DNA of 17,653 bases from an uncultured Gemmatimonadota bacterium. Its GTDB lineage: Bacteria; Gemmatimonadota; Gemmatimonadetes; Gemmatimonadales; Gemmatimonadaceae. The position numbers were made by a program, and so were the translations under genes. Below, in pieces: positions 7,448 through 15,900 of the stretch. The notes below the pieces were generated by a model. That model was given only the letters and a program-made list of their open reading frames with translations, had not been told where the DNA came from and did no database searches. The DNA lies in NCBI GenBank assembly GCA_946479015.1, contig CAMLEQ010000025.1, positions 1 to 17,653 on the forward strand, in the 5' to 3' direction. Position 1 is the first letter of the stretch. Each line of letters begins with the position of its first letter.

Positions 7448-7671
7448 GGGACCAGGGGCTAGGGGCCGGGGCATTCAGCGGGAACCGGGGAACCGATGGG
7501 GAGCGGGGGCGGGGACGTCGGGGGCGGGGGGGGGGGGGTCCTCGGGGGGGGGGGGGCACCGGGGGGGGGGGGGGGGGGGGCCGGTGGGGGGGGGGGGGCC
7601 GCGGGGTGTGCCGTCCCCGCTCCCGTCCGCTCCCTGAATCCCGCTCGCCCCTGGCCCCCAGCCTCCGGTCC
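7448..7671. other. 224-base spacer between the ATPase and the first permease gene
   Basis: It contains the extreme G-tract block at 7505-7598 and, beside the ATPase gene, a segment (7603-7671) related to the spacer at 4889-4956. I see no supported gene here; the apparent glycine-rich plus-strand frames are products of the G runs. An internal promoter for the permeases could lie here but none is recognisable. Confidence 0.7.
7505..7598 (+). repeat. G-tract array: G runs of 5, 4, 5, 13, 13, 20 and 13
   Basis: On the plus strand uninterrupted G runs sit at 7505-7509, 7511-7514, 7520-7524, 7526-7538, 7544-7556, 7561-7580 and 7586-7598, separated by 1-5 other bases. This exceeds the four-tract requirement for G-quadruplex formation on the template strand of the permease genes; the transcript would be C-rich. 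Homopolymers this long are also prone to slippage and to sequencing or assembly error, so the exact lengths are uncertain. Confidence 0.85.
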
Positions 7672-8469
7672 CTACGCCAACCCCACACGGCTCACGAACG
7701 TCTCGCGCCGCTCGTCGGACGAGATGCGGCCGTCGCGCAGCACCACCACGCGGCGCGCGTGGGACGCGATGTCCGGCTCGTGCGTCACCATGATCACCGT
7801 CTGTCCGCCGTCGGCCAGCGTCTCGAAGACGCGCATGATCTCCTCCGACGTCTGCGAGTCGAGGTTCCCCGTCGGCTCGTCGGCGAGCAGGATCGCCGGG
7901 TTGTTCACCAGCGCGCGCGCGATCGCCACGCGCTGCCGCTGCCCGCCGGAGAGCTCGTTGGGGCGGTGGTCCATGCGGTTCGCGAGCTGCACGCGGTCCA
8001 GCGCCTCCGCCGCGCGCCGCCGCCGCTCGGCCGCCGGCACGCCGGCGTACACGAGCGGCAGCTCCACGTTGTGCAGCGCGCTCGCGCGCGGGAGCAGGTT
8101 GAACGTCTGGAAGACGAACCCGATCTCCCGATTGCGCACCCGCGCCAGCTCATCGTCGCGCATCTGCGACACGAGCTGCCCGTTCAGCCAGTACTCCCCG
8201 GCGTTCGGGGTGTCGAGGCATCCGATGATGTTCATGAACGTGGACTTCCCGGACCCCGAGGGGCCCATGATCGCCACGTACTCGTTGCGGCGTACGGCGA
8301 GGTCCACGCCGCGCAGCGCGTGCACCACCTCGCCGCCCATGTCGTAGTCGCGGCGGATGCCGCGCGTCACGATCACCCAGTCCTTCCCCGGGGTGGCGCC
8401 GAGCGTGTCGGTGATGGCCTGTCGCTCGGCGGTGGTGCTCAGCCCCGGGTTTCCGATGTCCGCGCTCAC
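7672..8469 (-). CDS. ABC transporter ATP-binding protein, MacB/LolD type
   Basis: This 265-residue cytoplasmic ATPase has all expected motifs. Walker A is GPSGSGKS (69-76), the Q-loop Gln is at 121 in [11 protein letters not shown], the signature is LSGGQ (173-177), Walker B is ILLADEP (193-199) with GNLD after it, and the H-loop His is at 230. QTFNLLPR and DEPTGNLDS are characteristic of the MacB/LolD/FtsE branch. About 30 residues precede the usual domain start. The start is GTG at 8469, overlapping the adaptor stop by four bases (GTGA), with AAGGAG eight bases upstream, so translation is coupled to the adaptor. It is the only ATPase in the locus and must serve the four permeases that follow. 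Unlike E. coli MacB, the nucleotide-binding domain is not fused to a permease. Confidence 0.96.
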   Translation of the reverse strand: MSADIGNPGLSTTAERQAITDTLGATPGKDWVIVTRGIRRDYDMGGEVVHALRGVDLAVRRNEYVAIMGPSGSGKSTFMNIIGCLDTPNAGEYWLNGQLVSQMRDDELARVRNREIGFVFQTFNLLPRASALHNVELPLVYAGVPAAERRRRAAEALDRVQLANRMDHRPNELSGGQRQRVAIARALVNNPAILLADEPTGNLDSQTSEEIMRVFETLADGGQTVIMVTHEPDIASHARRVVVLRDGRISSDERRETFVSRVGLA

Positions 8470-9755
8470 GCCTTCGGCTCCTTCTTGGATTGGTCTTCCT
8501 TCTTCGCTTCCCGCACGAGGGAGCTGTCCTTCAGCTCGCGGATCGCCTGATAGCTCCCGGCGACGATCGTCTCCCCCTGCTGCACCCCGCTCAGCACCTC
8601 GAAGTACTCCTCCCCCGCGATGCCGATCTTGACGGGGCGGAACGACACCCGGCCATCCTTCCCCACCACGAACACTCCCTCGACGTCGCGCTTCCCGACC
8701 TCCTTCGTGGGGCGCTTGCCGAGCGCCACCTGCGCCGAGTCCTTGTTCTCGTTCGCCTCGTGCTCGCGCACGGTGAGCGCGATGATCGGGATGCTCAGCA
8801 CGTTCTTGCGCGTGTCGGTGACGATCTTCGCCGTCGCCGAGAAGTCCGGCTTGGTGTCCGGGGGCGGGTTCAGGAGCTGCACCTTCACCTCGTAGTCCAC
8901 CGCCTGGTCGCTCGTGTTCGCCGCCGTCTGCGTGGGCGTCTGGAGCGAGCTGTTGGAGATCTCCACCACGCGACCCATGAACGTGGTGTCGGGGAAGGCG
9001 TCGATCTCCACGAGGGCCGAGTCGCCGACGGAGATCCGCGCGACGTCGGTCTCGTCCACCTTCACCTTCGTCTCCAGCACGCTCATGTCGCTGATCGTGA
9101 GCAGGAGCGCGGCGTCCTTGTTGAACGTCCCCTGGACCGCGGTCTCGCCCTGCTCGACGTTGAGCCGGGTGACGCGCCCGCTCATGGGGGCGTTGATCGT
9201 GGTCTTGGCGAGGCTCGACTGCGCGTTCCGGAGCGCCGCCGCGGCCTGGTCCACCTGGTGCTGGGCGGAGTTGTACAGCGCCTGGTTCACGTCCACCGTG
9301 GTCCGGAGCTGCTCCATCTGCTCATCGGACACGAGGGTGGGGTTCGTCTTCCGGATCTGCTCGGAGCGGCGCAGCGCGCTCTGCGACTGCTCGAGGTTCG
9401 CCTTGGCGCGCATCATGTCCGCCCGCGAGCTGGCCACGAGCGCGGCCTGGCGCTGCACGTCGGCCTGGTACGTGGACGGATCGATCTGGAGGAGGAACTG
9501 CCCCTTCTTCACGACGTCCCCTTCCTTCACCGCGAGCCTGACGATGCGCCCGCTCACGTCGGAGGAGATGTCCACCTTCGTGCGCGGCTGCACCTGCCCG
9601 CTCGCGGTCACCGACGCCACGAGGTCGCGGCGCTGGACCTTCTCCTCGCGCACCTCCACCGCCTTGTTTCCGCGCTTGGCCGCGGCCAGCGCCAGCACGC
9701 CCACCACCAGCAGCGCCAGGATTCCCAGGATGCCCCACTTCGTCCGTCGACTCAT
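8466..9755 (-). CDS. Periplasmic adaptor subunit, MacA-like (HlyD/RND membrane fusion family)
   Basis: This 429-residue adaptor would bridge inner-membrane permeases and the TolC channel. An N-terminal membrane anchor spans about residues 7-26. The two lipoyl half-motifs are [19 protein letters not shown] (68-86) and [16 protein letters not shown] (189-204). They flank an alpha-helical hairpin (about 95-185, tip near LVSDEQ) that should dock on TolC. Beta-barrel and membrane-proximal domains follow ([15 protein letters not shown] onward). The C-terminus is a highly charged Lys/Glu tail ([14 protein letters not shown]). A Lys/Glu-rich insert near residues 335-365 is also present. The start has AGAGGA five bases upstream and lies 12 bases after the tolC-like stop. 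The stop overlaps the ATPase start. A MacA-type role, rather than an RND pump role, follows from the neighbouring ATPase and permeases. Confidence 0.95.
   Translation of the reverse strand: MSRRTKWGILGILALLVVGVLALAAAKRGNKAVEVREEKVQRRDLVASVTASGQVQPRTKVDISSDVSGRIVRLAVKEGDVVKKGQFLLQIDPSTYQADVQRQAALVASSRADMMRAKANLEQSQSALRRSEQIRKTNPTLVSDEQMEQLRTTVDVNQALYNSAQHQVDQAAAALRNAQSSLAKTTINAPMSGRVTRLNVEQGETAVQGTFNKDAALLLTISDMSVLETKVKVDETDVARISVGDSALVEIDAFPDTTFMGRVVEISNSSLQTPTQTAANTSDQAVDYEVKVQLLNPPPDTKPDFSATAKIVTDTRKNVLSIPIIALTVREHEANENKDSAQVALGKRPTKEVGKRDVEGVFVVGKDGRVSFRPVKIGIAGEEYFEVLSGVQQGETIVAGSYQAIRELKDSSLVREAKKEDQSKKEPKA
8478..8483 (-). promoter_or_regulatory. Ribosome binding site deciding the GTG start of the ATPase
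   Basis: AAGGAG within the last codons of the adaptor gene lies eight bases before GTG 8469. Together with the four-base overlap it argues for this non-ATG start. Confidence 0.65.
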
Positions 9756-9760
9756 GGTAT

Positions 9761-9766
9761 TCCTCT
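9761..9766 (-). promoter_or_regulatory. Ribosome binding site of the adaptor gene
   Basis: AGAGGA lies five bases before ATG 9755, in the 12-base gap after the channel gene. It is one of the clearest Shine-Dalgarno sequences in the window. Confidence 0.7.
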
Positions 9767-9767
9767 G

Positions 9768-11291
9768 TTAGCGGAGGGGCCGGCCCACCGCGCTCTCGAG
9801 CGCGGCGAACGCCTTGTGATATTCGTAGACCGCGTTGATCCGGTCGTTCTCTGCGCGCTCGAAGCTGGCGCGGGCGTCACTCAGGTCGAGGAACGTGGCC
9901 GCGCCCACGCGGTAGCGCGCCTCGGCCAGCGCCAACTCCTCGCGCGCCTTCGCCGCGTTCCGCTGCTGGAGGTCCACCGTCTTGGCCTGCGTCACGAGCG
10001 TGAGGTACGCCCCGGTGACGTCGGCGGTGAGGGCGAGCTCCTGCTTCCTGATGTTGTAGCGCGCGTCGTTCCGCTGCGCCTCCGCCTCCTGCACCCGCTC
10101 CTCGCGCTGGAAGTTGTCGAAGATCGGGAGAGAGAGCATGGCCTGAATCGAGAACGGCTGCTTGGTGAAGTTGAAGGGGAACTGGTTGTTCGCGGCGCGG
10201 ATCTGGGCGGCGTCCACCGGCTGGAGGCGCGACGTGCACCCGGCGCCGAGCGGCGCGAGCCCCGCGCCGGTGCGGATCGAGTCGTTCACCGCGCACTGCG
10301 CGAGCCCCTGCTGGTACTGGAACTGCGCCCCCTGCACGAGCACATCGGGGTTCGAGTACTCGTAGGTGTACCCGCCCCACCCGGTGGTGAGCTGCAGCGT
10401 GGGCAGGTAGTCCGAGCGCGCCGACTTCACGCCGAGCGACGCCACGCGGTCGCGCGAGCGGAGCGCGACGAGCCCGGGGTTCTTCTGCCGCGCGAGGTCG
10501 AGCACGGAGTCGAGGGAGAAGGTAGGCGCGCGCACCTCGAACGAGGTCGTGAGGCGCACGTTGGGCGGCTGCGGCACGCCCATGTCCTGGAAGAGGCGGA
10601 GCTTGTCCACCTCCACCTGGTTGCGCGCCTGGAGCGCGGCCACCTGGGCCTGCCCGAGCGCCACCTCGGCGCGGTTGATGTCGAGCTGCGTCCCCGAGCC
10701 CACCGCCGCCTTGGCCTTCGCCAGCTCGAGCTGCACCGAGGCCTGGTTCACCAGCGTGTCCTGCAGGTCCGCCTTGGCCGCATCCTGGAGCACGGTGAGG
10801 TAGGCCTGCGCCACGCCGGCGCGCACCGTCTCCGCCGAGCCGGAGATGTCGGCCTCTGCCGCGCGCACCCCGGCGGCCTCGATCTTCGGCTGCAGGAAGG
10901 TGTTGGCGTTCAGCTTGTAGGTGAGACCGAGCCAGAAGTTCGACTGGTAGATGTCGGAGTTCACGTCGAACGTGACGCCGTTGATCGGCGTGGAGCCCTG
11001 CTGCCGAAACTCGCCCTGGAGCTGCGCGTCGAGGCGGGGGAGCAGCCCGCCGTACGCGGCGCGCCGCTTGGCGGCGGCGGTCTGGCGATTGTTCACCACC
11101 GAGAGGTGGTCGGGGTTGTTGCGGAGGGCGAGCGTGGTCGCCTCCTCCAACGTCAGCACCGGCCCGCTGGTGGTGTCGGCCGTGGTCGCCGGCCCGCTCG
11201 TCGTGTCAGCGGACTGCGCCTGCGCCGCTCGCCCGGACAGGGCGGCCATGGCGGAACAGAGCGCTGCCGCGACGAACCTGGGGGATCGCAT
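9768..11291 (-). CDS. TolC-family outer membrane efflux protein
   Basis: This 507-residue protein is the probable exit duct of the transporter. A signal peptide covers about residues 1-26 (hydrophobic core FVAAALCSAMAALSG, cleavage near AQA). A Thr/Ser linker in which ADTTSGP occurs twice follows, and then two outer-membrane efflux repeats. The first starts at LTLEEATTLALRNNPD; the second at FSLDSVLDLARQKNPGL. Long Ala/Gln/Glu-rich helices of the TolC tunnel are present (for example INRAEVALGQAQVAALQAR). Residues about 330-360 form an insertion with C333 and C352, absent from E. coli TolC. ATG 11291 was chosen over ATG 11309 because GAGGA lies nine bases before it and the signal peptide is then of normal length. 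It is the first gene of the efflux locus, directly after the terminator of the upstream unit. Confidence 0.94.
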   Translation of the reverse strand: MRSPRFVAAALCSAMAALSGRAAQAQSADTTSGPATTADTTSGPVLTLEEATTLALRNNPDHLSVVNNRQTAAAKRRAAYGGLLPRLDAQLQGEFRQQGSTPINGVTFDVNSDIYQSNFWLGLTYKLNANTFLQPKIEAAGVRAAEADISGSAETVRAGVAQAYLTVLQDAAKADLQDTLVNQASVQLELAKAKAAVGSGTQLDINRAEVALGQAQVAALQARNQVEVDKLRLFQDMGVPQPPNVRLTTSFEVRAPTFSLDSVLDLARQKNPGLVALRSRDRVASLGVKSARSDYLPTLQLTTGWGGYTYEYSNPDVLVQGAQFQYQQGLAQCAVNDSIRTGAGLAPLGAGCTSRLQPVDAAQIRAANNQFPFNFTKQPFSIQAMLSLPIFDNFQREERVQEAEAQRNDARYNIRKQELALTADVTGAYLTLVTQAKTVDLQQRNAAKAREELALAEARYRVGAATFLDLSDARASFERAENDRINAVYEYHKAFAALESAVGRPLR

Positions 11292-11300
11292 CGTGAAGTG

Positions 11301-11305
11301 TCCTC
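11301..11305 (-). promoter_or_regulatory. Ribosome binding site deciding the start of the TolC-like gene
   Basis: GAGGA is nine bases before ATG 11291. The alternative ATG at 11309 lies upstream of it and has no comparable sequence. Confidence 0.55.
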
Positions 11306-11363
11306 GCATGGTGTCTGGCAGACCTACGACGGGGCGTACGCGACGGTTTCACCGAAGTCTGAC

Positions 11364-11397
11364 AAAAAAAAGCGCCCCGCCCGTCAGGGCGGGGCGC
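11364..11397 (-). terminator. Intrinsic terminator of the creatininase/exported-protein unit
   Basis: A perfect 11-bp G/C stem (GCGCCCCGCCC with its complement) around a 4-base loop is followed on the minus strand by eight T residues. It starts 14 bases past the stop codon at 11412. This is a textbook rho-independent terminator and separates the two-gene unit from the efflux locus. TTGTCA at the end of its T-run (11365-11360) could serve as a -35 for the TolC-like gene, but no good -10 is seen at the right distance. Confidence 0.92.
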
Positions 11398-11411
11398 CTG
11401 CGGACCCCGGC

Positions 11412-12146
11412 TCAGCGCGGCGGCTCGTCGCGGGTGGCGGTCAGGCCGCGCGCATCGAGCGACACCTTGAGCACCCGTCCCGCGTCATCCACCCAGATCT
11501 GCCGCGTCGCGCCGCCGGGCTCGGCGAGCACGAGGTGACGCGCGGCAATGGCGCGACCGCCGATCGTGACCCGGTCCGGTCCCACCAGCTTTACGCGCAT
11601 GACCACCTGCGTGTTGCGGCGCGGGATGACCACCGGCACCGTCCCCCCCGCGCCGCCGAGCCGCTCGGAGCGCTGCGCGAGGAAGTAGTACTGATGGAAC
11701 ACGTCATCGTCCAGCACCAGCGCGCCGTCGGACACCACGTACTCCTTGGTGGACTCGCCGCGCGGCGTCTTCACCTGCGCGCTGAAGCGACCGCGCCCCA
11801 CGAGCCCCTTGAGCCGCTCCTGTACCTCGTCGCCCGACCGCACCTCGAGTTGATAGGCGAGCGGCGCGAACGAGTCATCGGCGCGGAGCGCCGGGGAGAG
11901 GCGCTGCGTGTCCACGTCCACCGTGGCGCTGGCGACGTACACGTCGCCGCCCGGACCGGCCGTCTTGCGGATGGTGAACGTCTCGTGGCCGATCCGCTGG
12001 CCATCGCGCGTGATGGTGAACGTCCCTTCGTCCACCACCGACACCTGCGCCGGGGACGGGGACGGCACGGCCAGCAGCGTCGCGGAGAGAAGGCTCAGGT
12101 ATCGCATATTGATGGATGATACCCGGCGGGAGGGGCGAGGGTTCAT
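11412..12146 (-). CDS. Exported protein of unknown function, DUF3108/DUF6134-like beta-rich
   Basis: The frame encodes 244 residues from ATG 12146, which overlaps the stop of the upstream creatininase gene as ATGA, so translation is probably coupled. A second candidate start, ATG 12107, gives 231 residues. Both give a signal peptide with core YLSLLSATLLAV and likely cleavage after PSPA. The mature part is rich in beta-strand patterns: EGTFTITRDGQRIGHETFTI near the N-terminus and RQIWVDDAGRVLKVSL near the end. These resemble periplasmic DUF3108/DUF6134-type proteins, which detect or bind unknown partners; the assignment is by eye and tentative. There are no cysteines or catalytic motifs. A strong terminator follows. 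Neither candidate start has a clear Shine-Dalgarno sequence. Confidence 0.85.
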   Translation of the reverse strand: MNPRPSRRVSSINMRYLSLLSATLLAVPSPSPAQVSVVDEGTFTITRDGQRIGHETFTIRKTAGPGGDVYVASATVDVDTQRLSPALRADDSFAPLAYQLEVRSGDEVQERLKGLVGRGRFSAQVKTPRGESTKEYVVSDGALVLDDDVFHQYYFLAQRSERLGGAGGTVPVVIPRRNTQVVMRVKLVGPDRVTIGGRAIAARHLVLAEPGGATRQIWVDDAGRVLKVSLDARGLTATRDEPPR

Positions 12147-12889
12147 GCGACCGGGGCGGGGGTGAGGAATATGCGCTCGCCGATGCGGTCCCGGATTCGC
12201 TCGTAGATGGCCCGCCCCTTCTCGGGCGTGGCCAGCGTGGGGCGCCCGATGGAGCCGGCGCTCTCCTTCGGGACGCGCAACCGCCCCCGCCGGTAACGCC
12301 GCAGCGACTCGCGCGTGACCATGAAGTCCTGCGCCCACTCCATCCGCACGAGTTGCGGGGTCAGGTAGAGGAGGAGCGAGGTGTCGGCCTCCCCCCCGTG
12401 CATGTGCTCCCCCTGGCCGTCGAGCAAGTCGTCGATGCGCACGGCATAGATGTCCACCACCCGGACGCGGGCCACCCTGGTGATCAGGGTGTCCAGCGCT
12501 TCCTGGTGCGCGTCGTAGTCGTGGGCGGTGAGGAGGATAAATTCCCGGAAGCCCGAGTCCTCCCAGGAGCCCAGGAGGTCGTTGAGCATGCGGTGCAGGG
12601 TCTTGCGGCGCATGCCGGCGTTTCCGGGGTAGTCACGTTCGGCGGGGATGTTCACGCCGTACTCGATGGTGGGGGCACGGATCACGCCGGTGGTGGCGGA
12701 GAAGTCGTCCGCCAGCCGCTCGGCAATGATGGTGGCGGATCCCATCGGCAGGTGCGGCCCGTGCTGCTCGCACGTGCCCACCGGGACGATGAGCCGGGGG
12801 TCGGCGGCGATGATCGCCGCGACCTCGGCGGGACCGAGCTCTTTGAGGCGCCGCGGCGTGGCATCGCCGGCGCGGGGGGGAAAGCTCAT
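12143..12889 (-). CDS. Creatininase-family protein with altered metal site
   Basis: This protein has 248 residues from ATG 12889 (MSFPPRAGDA). The family signature is present: PVGTCEQHGPHLPMGSA at residues 36-52, YPGNAG near 88, and HMHGGEADTSLLLYL at 162-176. Creatininase enzymes are metal-dependent amidohydrolases with two metals held by Glu and His of EQHG, an Asp about nine residues later, and a His and an acidic residue in a GHGGN-like loop. Here Glu41 and His43 are kept, the usual Asp is Ala52, and the loop reads TAHDYDAH (His123). Glu167 of the later GE motif is kept. The enzyme may thus use other ligands, bind one metal, or be inactive. An extended frame upstream exists but lacks family similarity. 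It is first in a two-gene unit with the exported protein. Confidence 0.9.
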   Translation of the reverse strand: MSFPPRAGDATPRRLKELGPAEVAAIIAADPRLIVPVGTCEQHGPHLPMGSATIIAERLADDFSATTGVIRAPTIEYGVNIPAERDYPGNAGMRRKTLHRMLNDLLGSWEDSGFREFILLTAHDYDAHQEALDTLITRVARVRVVDIYAVRIDDLLDGQGEHMHGGEADTSLLLYLTPQLVRMEWAQDFMVTRESLRRYRRGRLRVPKESAGSIGRPTLATPEKGRAIYERIRDRIGERIFLTPAPVA

Positions 12890-12914
12890 TTCGGCTCGCA
12901 GTGCAGTGCAACGG

Positions 12915-15900
12915 ATGCGCCAGCGCGCGTCCTGGTCGCGAGCGGGCACGCGCCTCTGGGTGGTGACCGCCGGGGTGGCGCTCGTGGCCGGGGCCTGGTG
13001 GCTCCGGAGTCCGCGCATACGCTACCTCGCCGTCGCCGCTGCCGCCACCGGGCTCGCCGCGCTCGTGACGCTTCGCGGCAGACCGCGCCGCGCCTACTGG
13101 GCGGCGGGGGGCGTGGCCGCGCTCGCGATGTTCGTCGCCATCGCCGCGGTGGCGCAGCGCACCCTCCGTCGCATCGACGTGGACTGGCCGCGCTACCGCG
13201 ACGCGCTGGTGCTGCACGGCGAGTCCCGGCTGGACGATGCCTTCCGCACCACGGCACGCGGGCTGCGCGCCACCGCGGCCGCCGCGCTCGATGCGCCGCT
13301 CGATCCGCCGGGAGCGTTCGCCGCGGCGCGTCAGGCCATGCGCCACCATCCGGGGGAGGGGCTGGTCATCTACTTGGGGGGCAATCCCCTGGCGTGGGCG
13401 GGGCGTGTGGTCGTTCCCACGGACTCGCTCACGGCGCCGATCGGCGTGGTGTACACGCCGTTCTACGTGACCATGTACGCCGCCGCGACGCGCGGCGAGA
13501 CGCGCGCCGTCGCCACGGCGGTGCTCCAGGCCGATCCCCCGGGGGACCGTCTGGTGCCGGCGGTGGCGAACCGCATCGCCCGGGTCGTGGATCTGAGCAC
13601 GTTCGACGCGCGCTCCCGCCGCCCGGCCACGGGCCCTGGCGGGGGGGTGGCGTTCTCCCCGCACGGGGACACGCTCGTCGTGGCGCGCGCCATCGCGCCG
13701 GGGCCTGAAGAGGCGCGCTTCGCCGCGCTCGGGCGGGTGCGCGAGACGGGGACGGTGGTGCTCGCCCTCGCCGCGATCCTCTTCCTGGTCGTCGCCTGGC
13801 GCGGCGAACGCTCCGTCGCGTGGCGTCTCGCGCCGCTCGGCGTCGCGCTGCTGGCGGTGTGGCTGCTCCCGCTGAGCGGCTTCTCCAGCGGCTCGGTGTT
13901 CTTCGACCCCACGGTGTACTATGCGGAGCTCGGGGAGGCGTTCACGGCCAGCGTGGGAGCGCTCATCCTCGCGGCGGCGATCGTGCTCCTCGCGCTGCTC
14001 GTGGTGCTGCGCGGCCACGGACGCATCCCGCCGCGTGGCGCCGCGCTCGCCCTGGTGGTGGCGATCATGGCCGGGGGGCCCTTCCTCCTGCGCGCGCTGT
14101 CGCGTGGGGTGTCGCCGCCCCCCGGCGGGGTGACCACCACCCTCTGGCTGGCGTGGGAGATCGCCCTGTTCCTCGTCGCGGCTGCGCTGCTGGTGGCCGC
14201 GGCCACCGCCGGCGGTGCGGCGCTCGGTCGCGCGCGCGGACTCCCTCCGGCGGTGGCCCCGATCCTCGCCGCCGGCGCGGCGCTTCTCGGACCGGTGGTC
14301 CTCCGTCCGCCGGGCATCTGGCCGCAGTGGTACACCGTGCTCTGGATCGTGGCCATCGGCGCGCTCGCCCTCACGCGCCCGCATCGCCGCGCGGTGATCA
14401 CCGCGGCCACCGTCGCGGCGCTCGGCGCCACCACGCTCGCGTGGAACGCCGGCGTGCGCGGGCAGGCGGCGCTCGCCAATCGCGACGTGGGGGGGCTCGG
14501 CACGGTGGAGCCCGACGTCGTCGCCGTGCTCCAGCGCTTCGGCGACATGATCGCCGACGACGCGCCGCCGCGCAGCGAGGCGGAGCTGGTGCGGCTGTAC
14601 ATGCGCTCCGACCTCGTGGGCTCGGGGTATCCGGTGGCGCTCCAGAGCTGGAACGCGCGGGGGATGCTCGACGCCGAGGTCGCGCTCGACCCGATCGTGC
14701 TCCCCCGGTCCGACCTGGCGCGCGCGGTGATGGACGCCCGGGCATCGCGCGCGCGGGTGGTGCGGCAGGTGCTCGGCACGCCGGGGATGTTCGCCCTGCT
14801 CGCCGTGCCGTTCGCCGACGGGTCCGCCGCCACCGTGCTCGTGGCGCCGCGCACGAGGCTCATCCCCGACGATCCGTACAACGCGCTCCTCGGGCTCGAG
14901 CAGCGGGAGCACGGACCGCCCCCGTACTCCATCTCGCTCGCCGATCTCGAGCCCGGGCGCGTGCCGCCGAACACCACGCGCTGGTACCGCACCGGGAGCG
15001 AGTTGCACGGCGATCACGTGGTACTCACGTCGCGCGGCCCGCGCCGGGCGCACATCGAGATCGAGCTGCGGTCGCTGGCCACCCTCGTGCAGCGCGGGAC
15101 GCTGGTGGTGCTCCTCGACCTCGTGCTCCTGCTCGCCCTCTGGACGGTGAGCGCGCTCCCCGATCGCGCGTTCGGCCGCTGGCTGCGAATGCGCGCGCGC
15201 CGTTGGACGCACAGCTACCGCGCACGGCTCACCGTGGGGCTGTTCGCGTTCTTCGTGGTGCCGGCGCTGGTGTTCGCGCTCTGGAGCTACCAGCGCCTGC
15301 GCGACGAGGACCGCCAGTCGCGCGACCTCGTGGTGCGCGAGACGCTCCGCACCGCCACCGGGGGGGAGGAGCCGCAGCCGCTCGACGCCGTGGGGGAGCG
15401 CGTGGGGACTCCGCTCCTCCTCTTCGAGGGGGGGGAGCTCCAGCGGGCGAGCGATCCGCTGTTCGATGCGCTCGTGCCGACGGGGCGGTTCGTGCCGCCG
15501 GCGGTGTACCAGGGGCTGCGAGAGGGGCGCGAGGTGTACGCGAGCCGGCTCGAGCGGGTGGGGGACACGCTCGCGCTGTTCGGCTATCGCTCCGCGCTGG
15601 CGCCGGGAGGGGAGACGGTGGTGCTCGCGGCGCCGGCGCGAGGGAACGAGGACGTGCTCGATCAGCGCCGCCGCGACCTGGGCGTGCTCGTGCTGTTCGC
15701 CACCGTGCTCGGCGCCCTCGGCGCGCTCTGGCTCAGCCGCGTGGCGTCGCGGTCGCTCGCGCAGCCGATCGGGAGCCTGCGCGGCGCGGCGCTCGCGATC
15801 GCCGGAGGGGAGCGTGAGCCCCCGCTCGCGCGGCGCCCGCCCGAGGAATTCGAGCCGGTGTTCTCGGCGTTCCGGCGCATGGCGGCGGACCTGGGCGCGA

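Noticed and set aside
7417..7637. Glycine-rich plus-strand frames through the G-tract block
   Set aside because: The Gly runs simply translate the poly-G; no start signal or conserved domain supports a protein.
8490..12119. A 1209-codon plus-strand frame opposite the adaptor and channel genes
   Set aside because: It crosses several genes and a terminator in antisense and lacks any recognisable motif.
12648..12914. Upstream extension of the kinase frame
   Set aside because: It lies antisense within the creatininase gene and adds no hydrophobic or domain sequence before the clear first TM helix.
12890..13018. Longer start for the creatininase-family protein
   Set aside because: The extra 43 residues lack family similarity and would overlap the divergent kinase start; MSFPP gives a normal family length.
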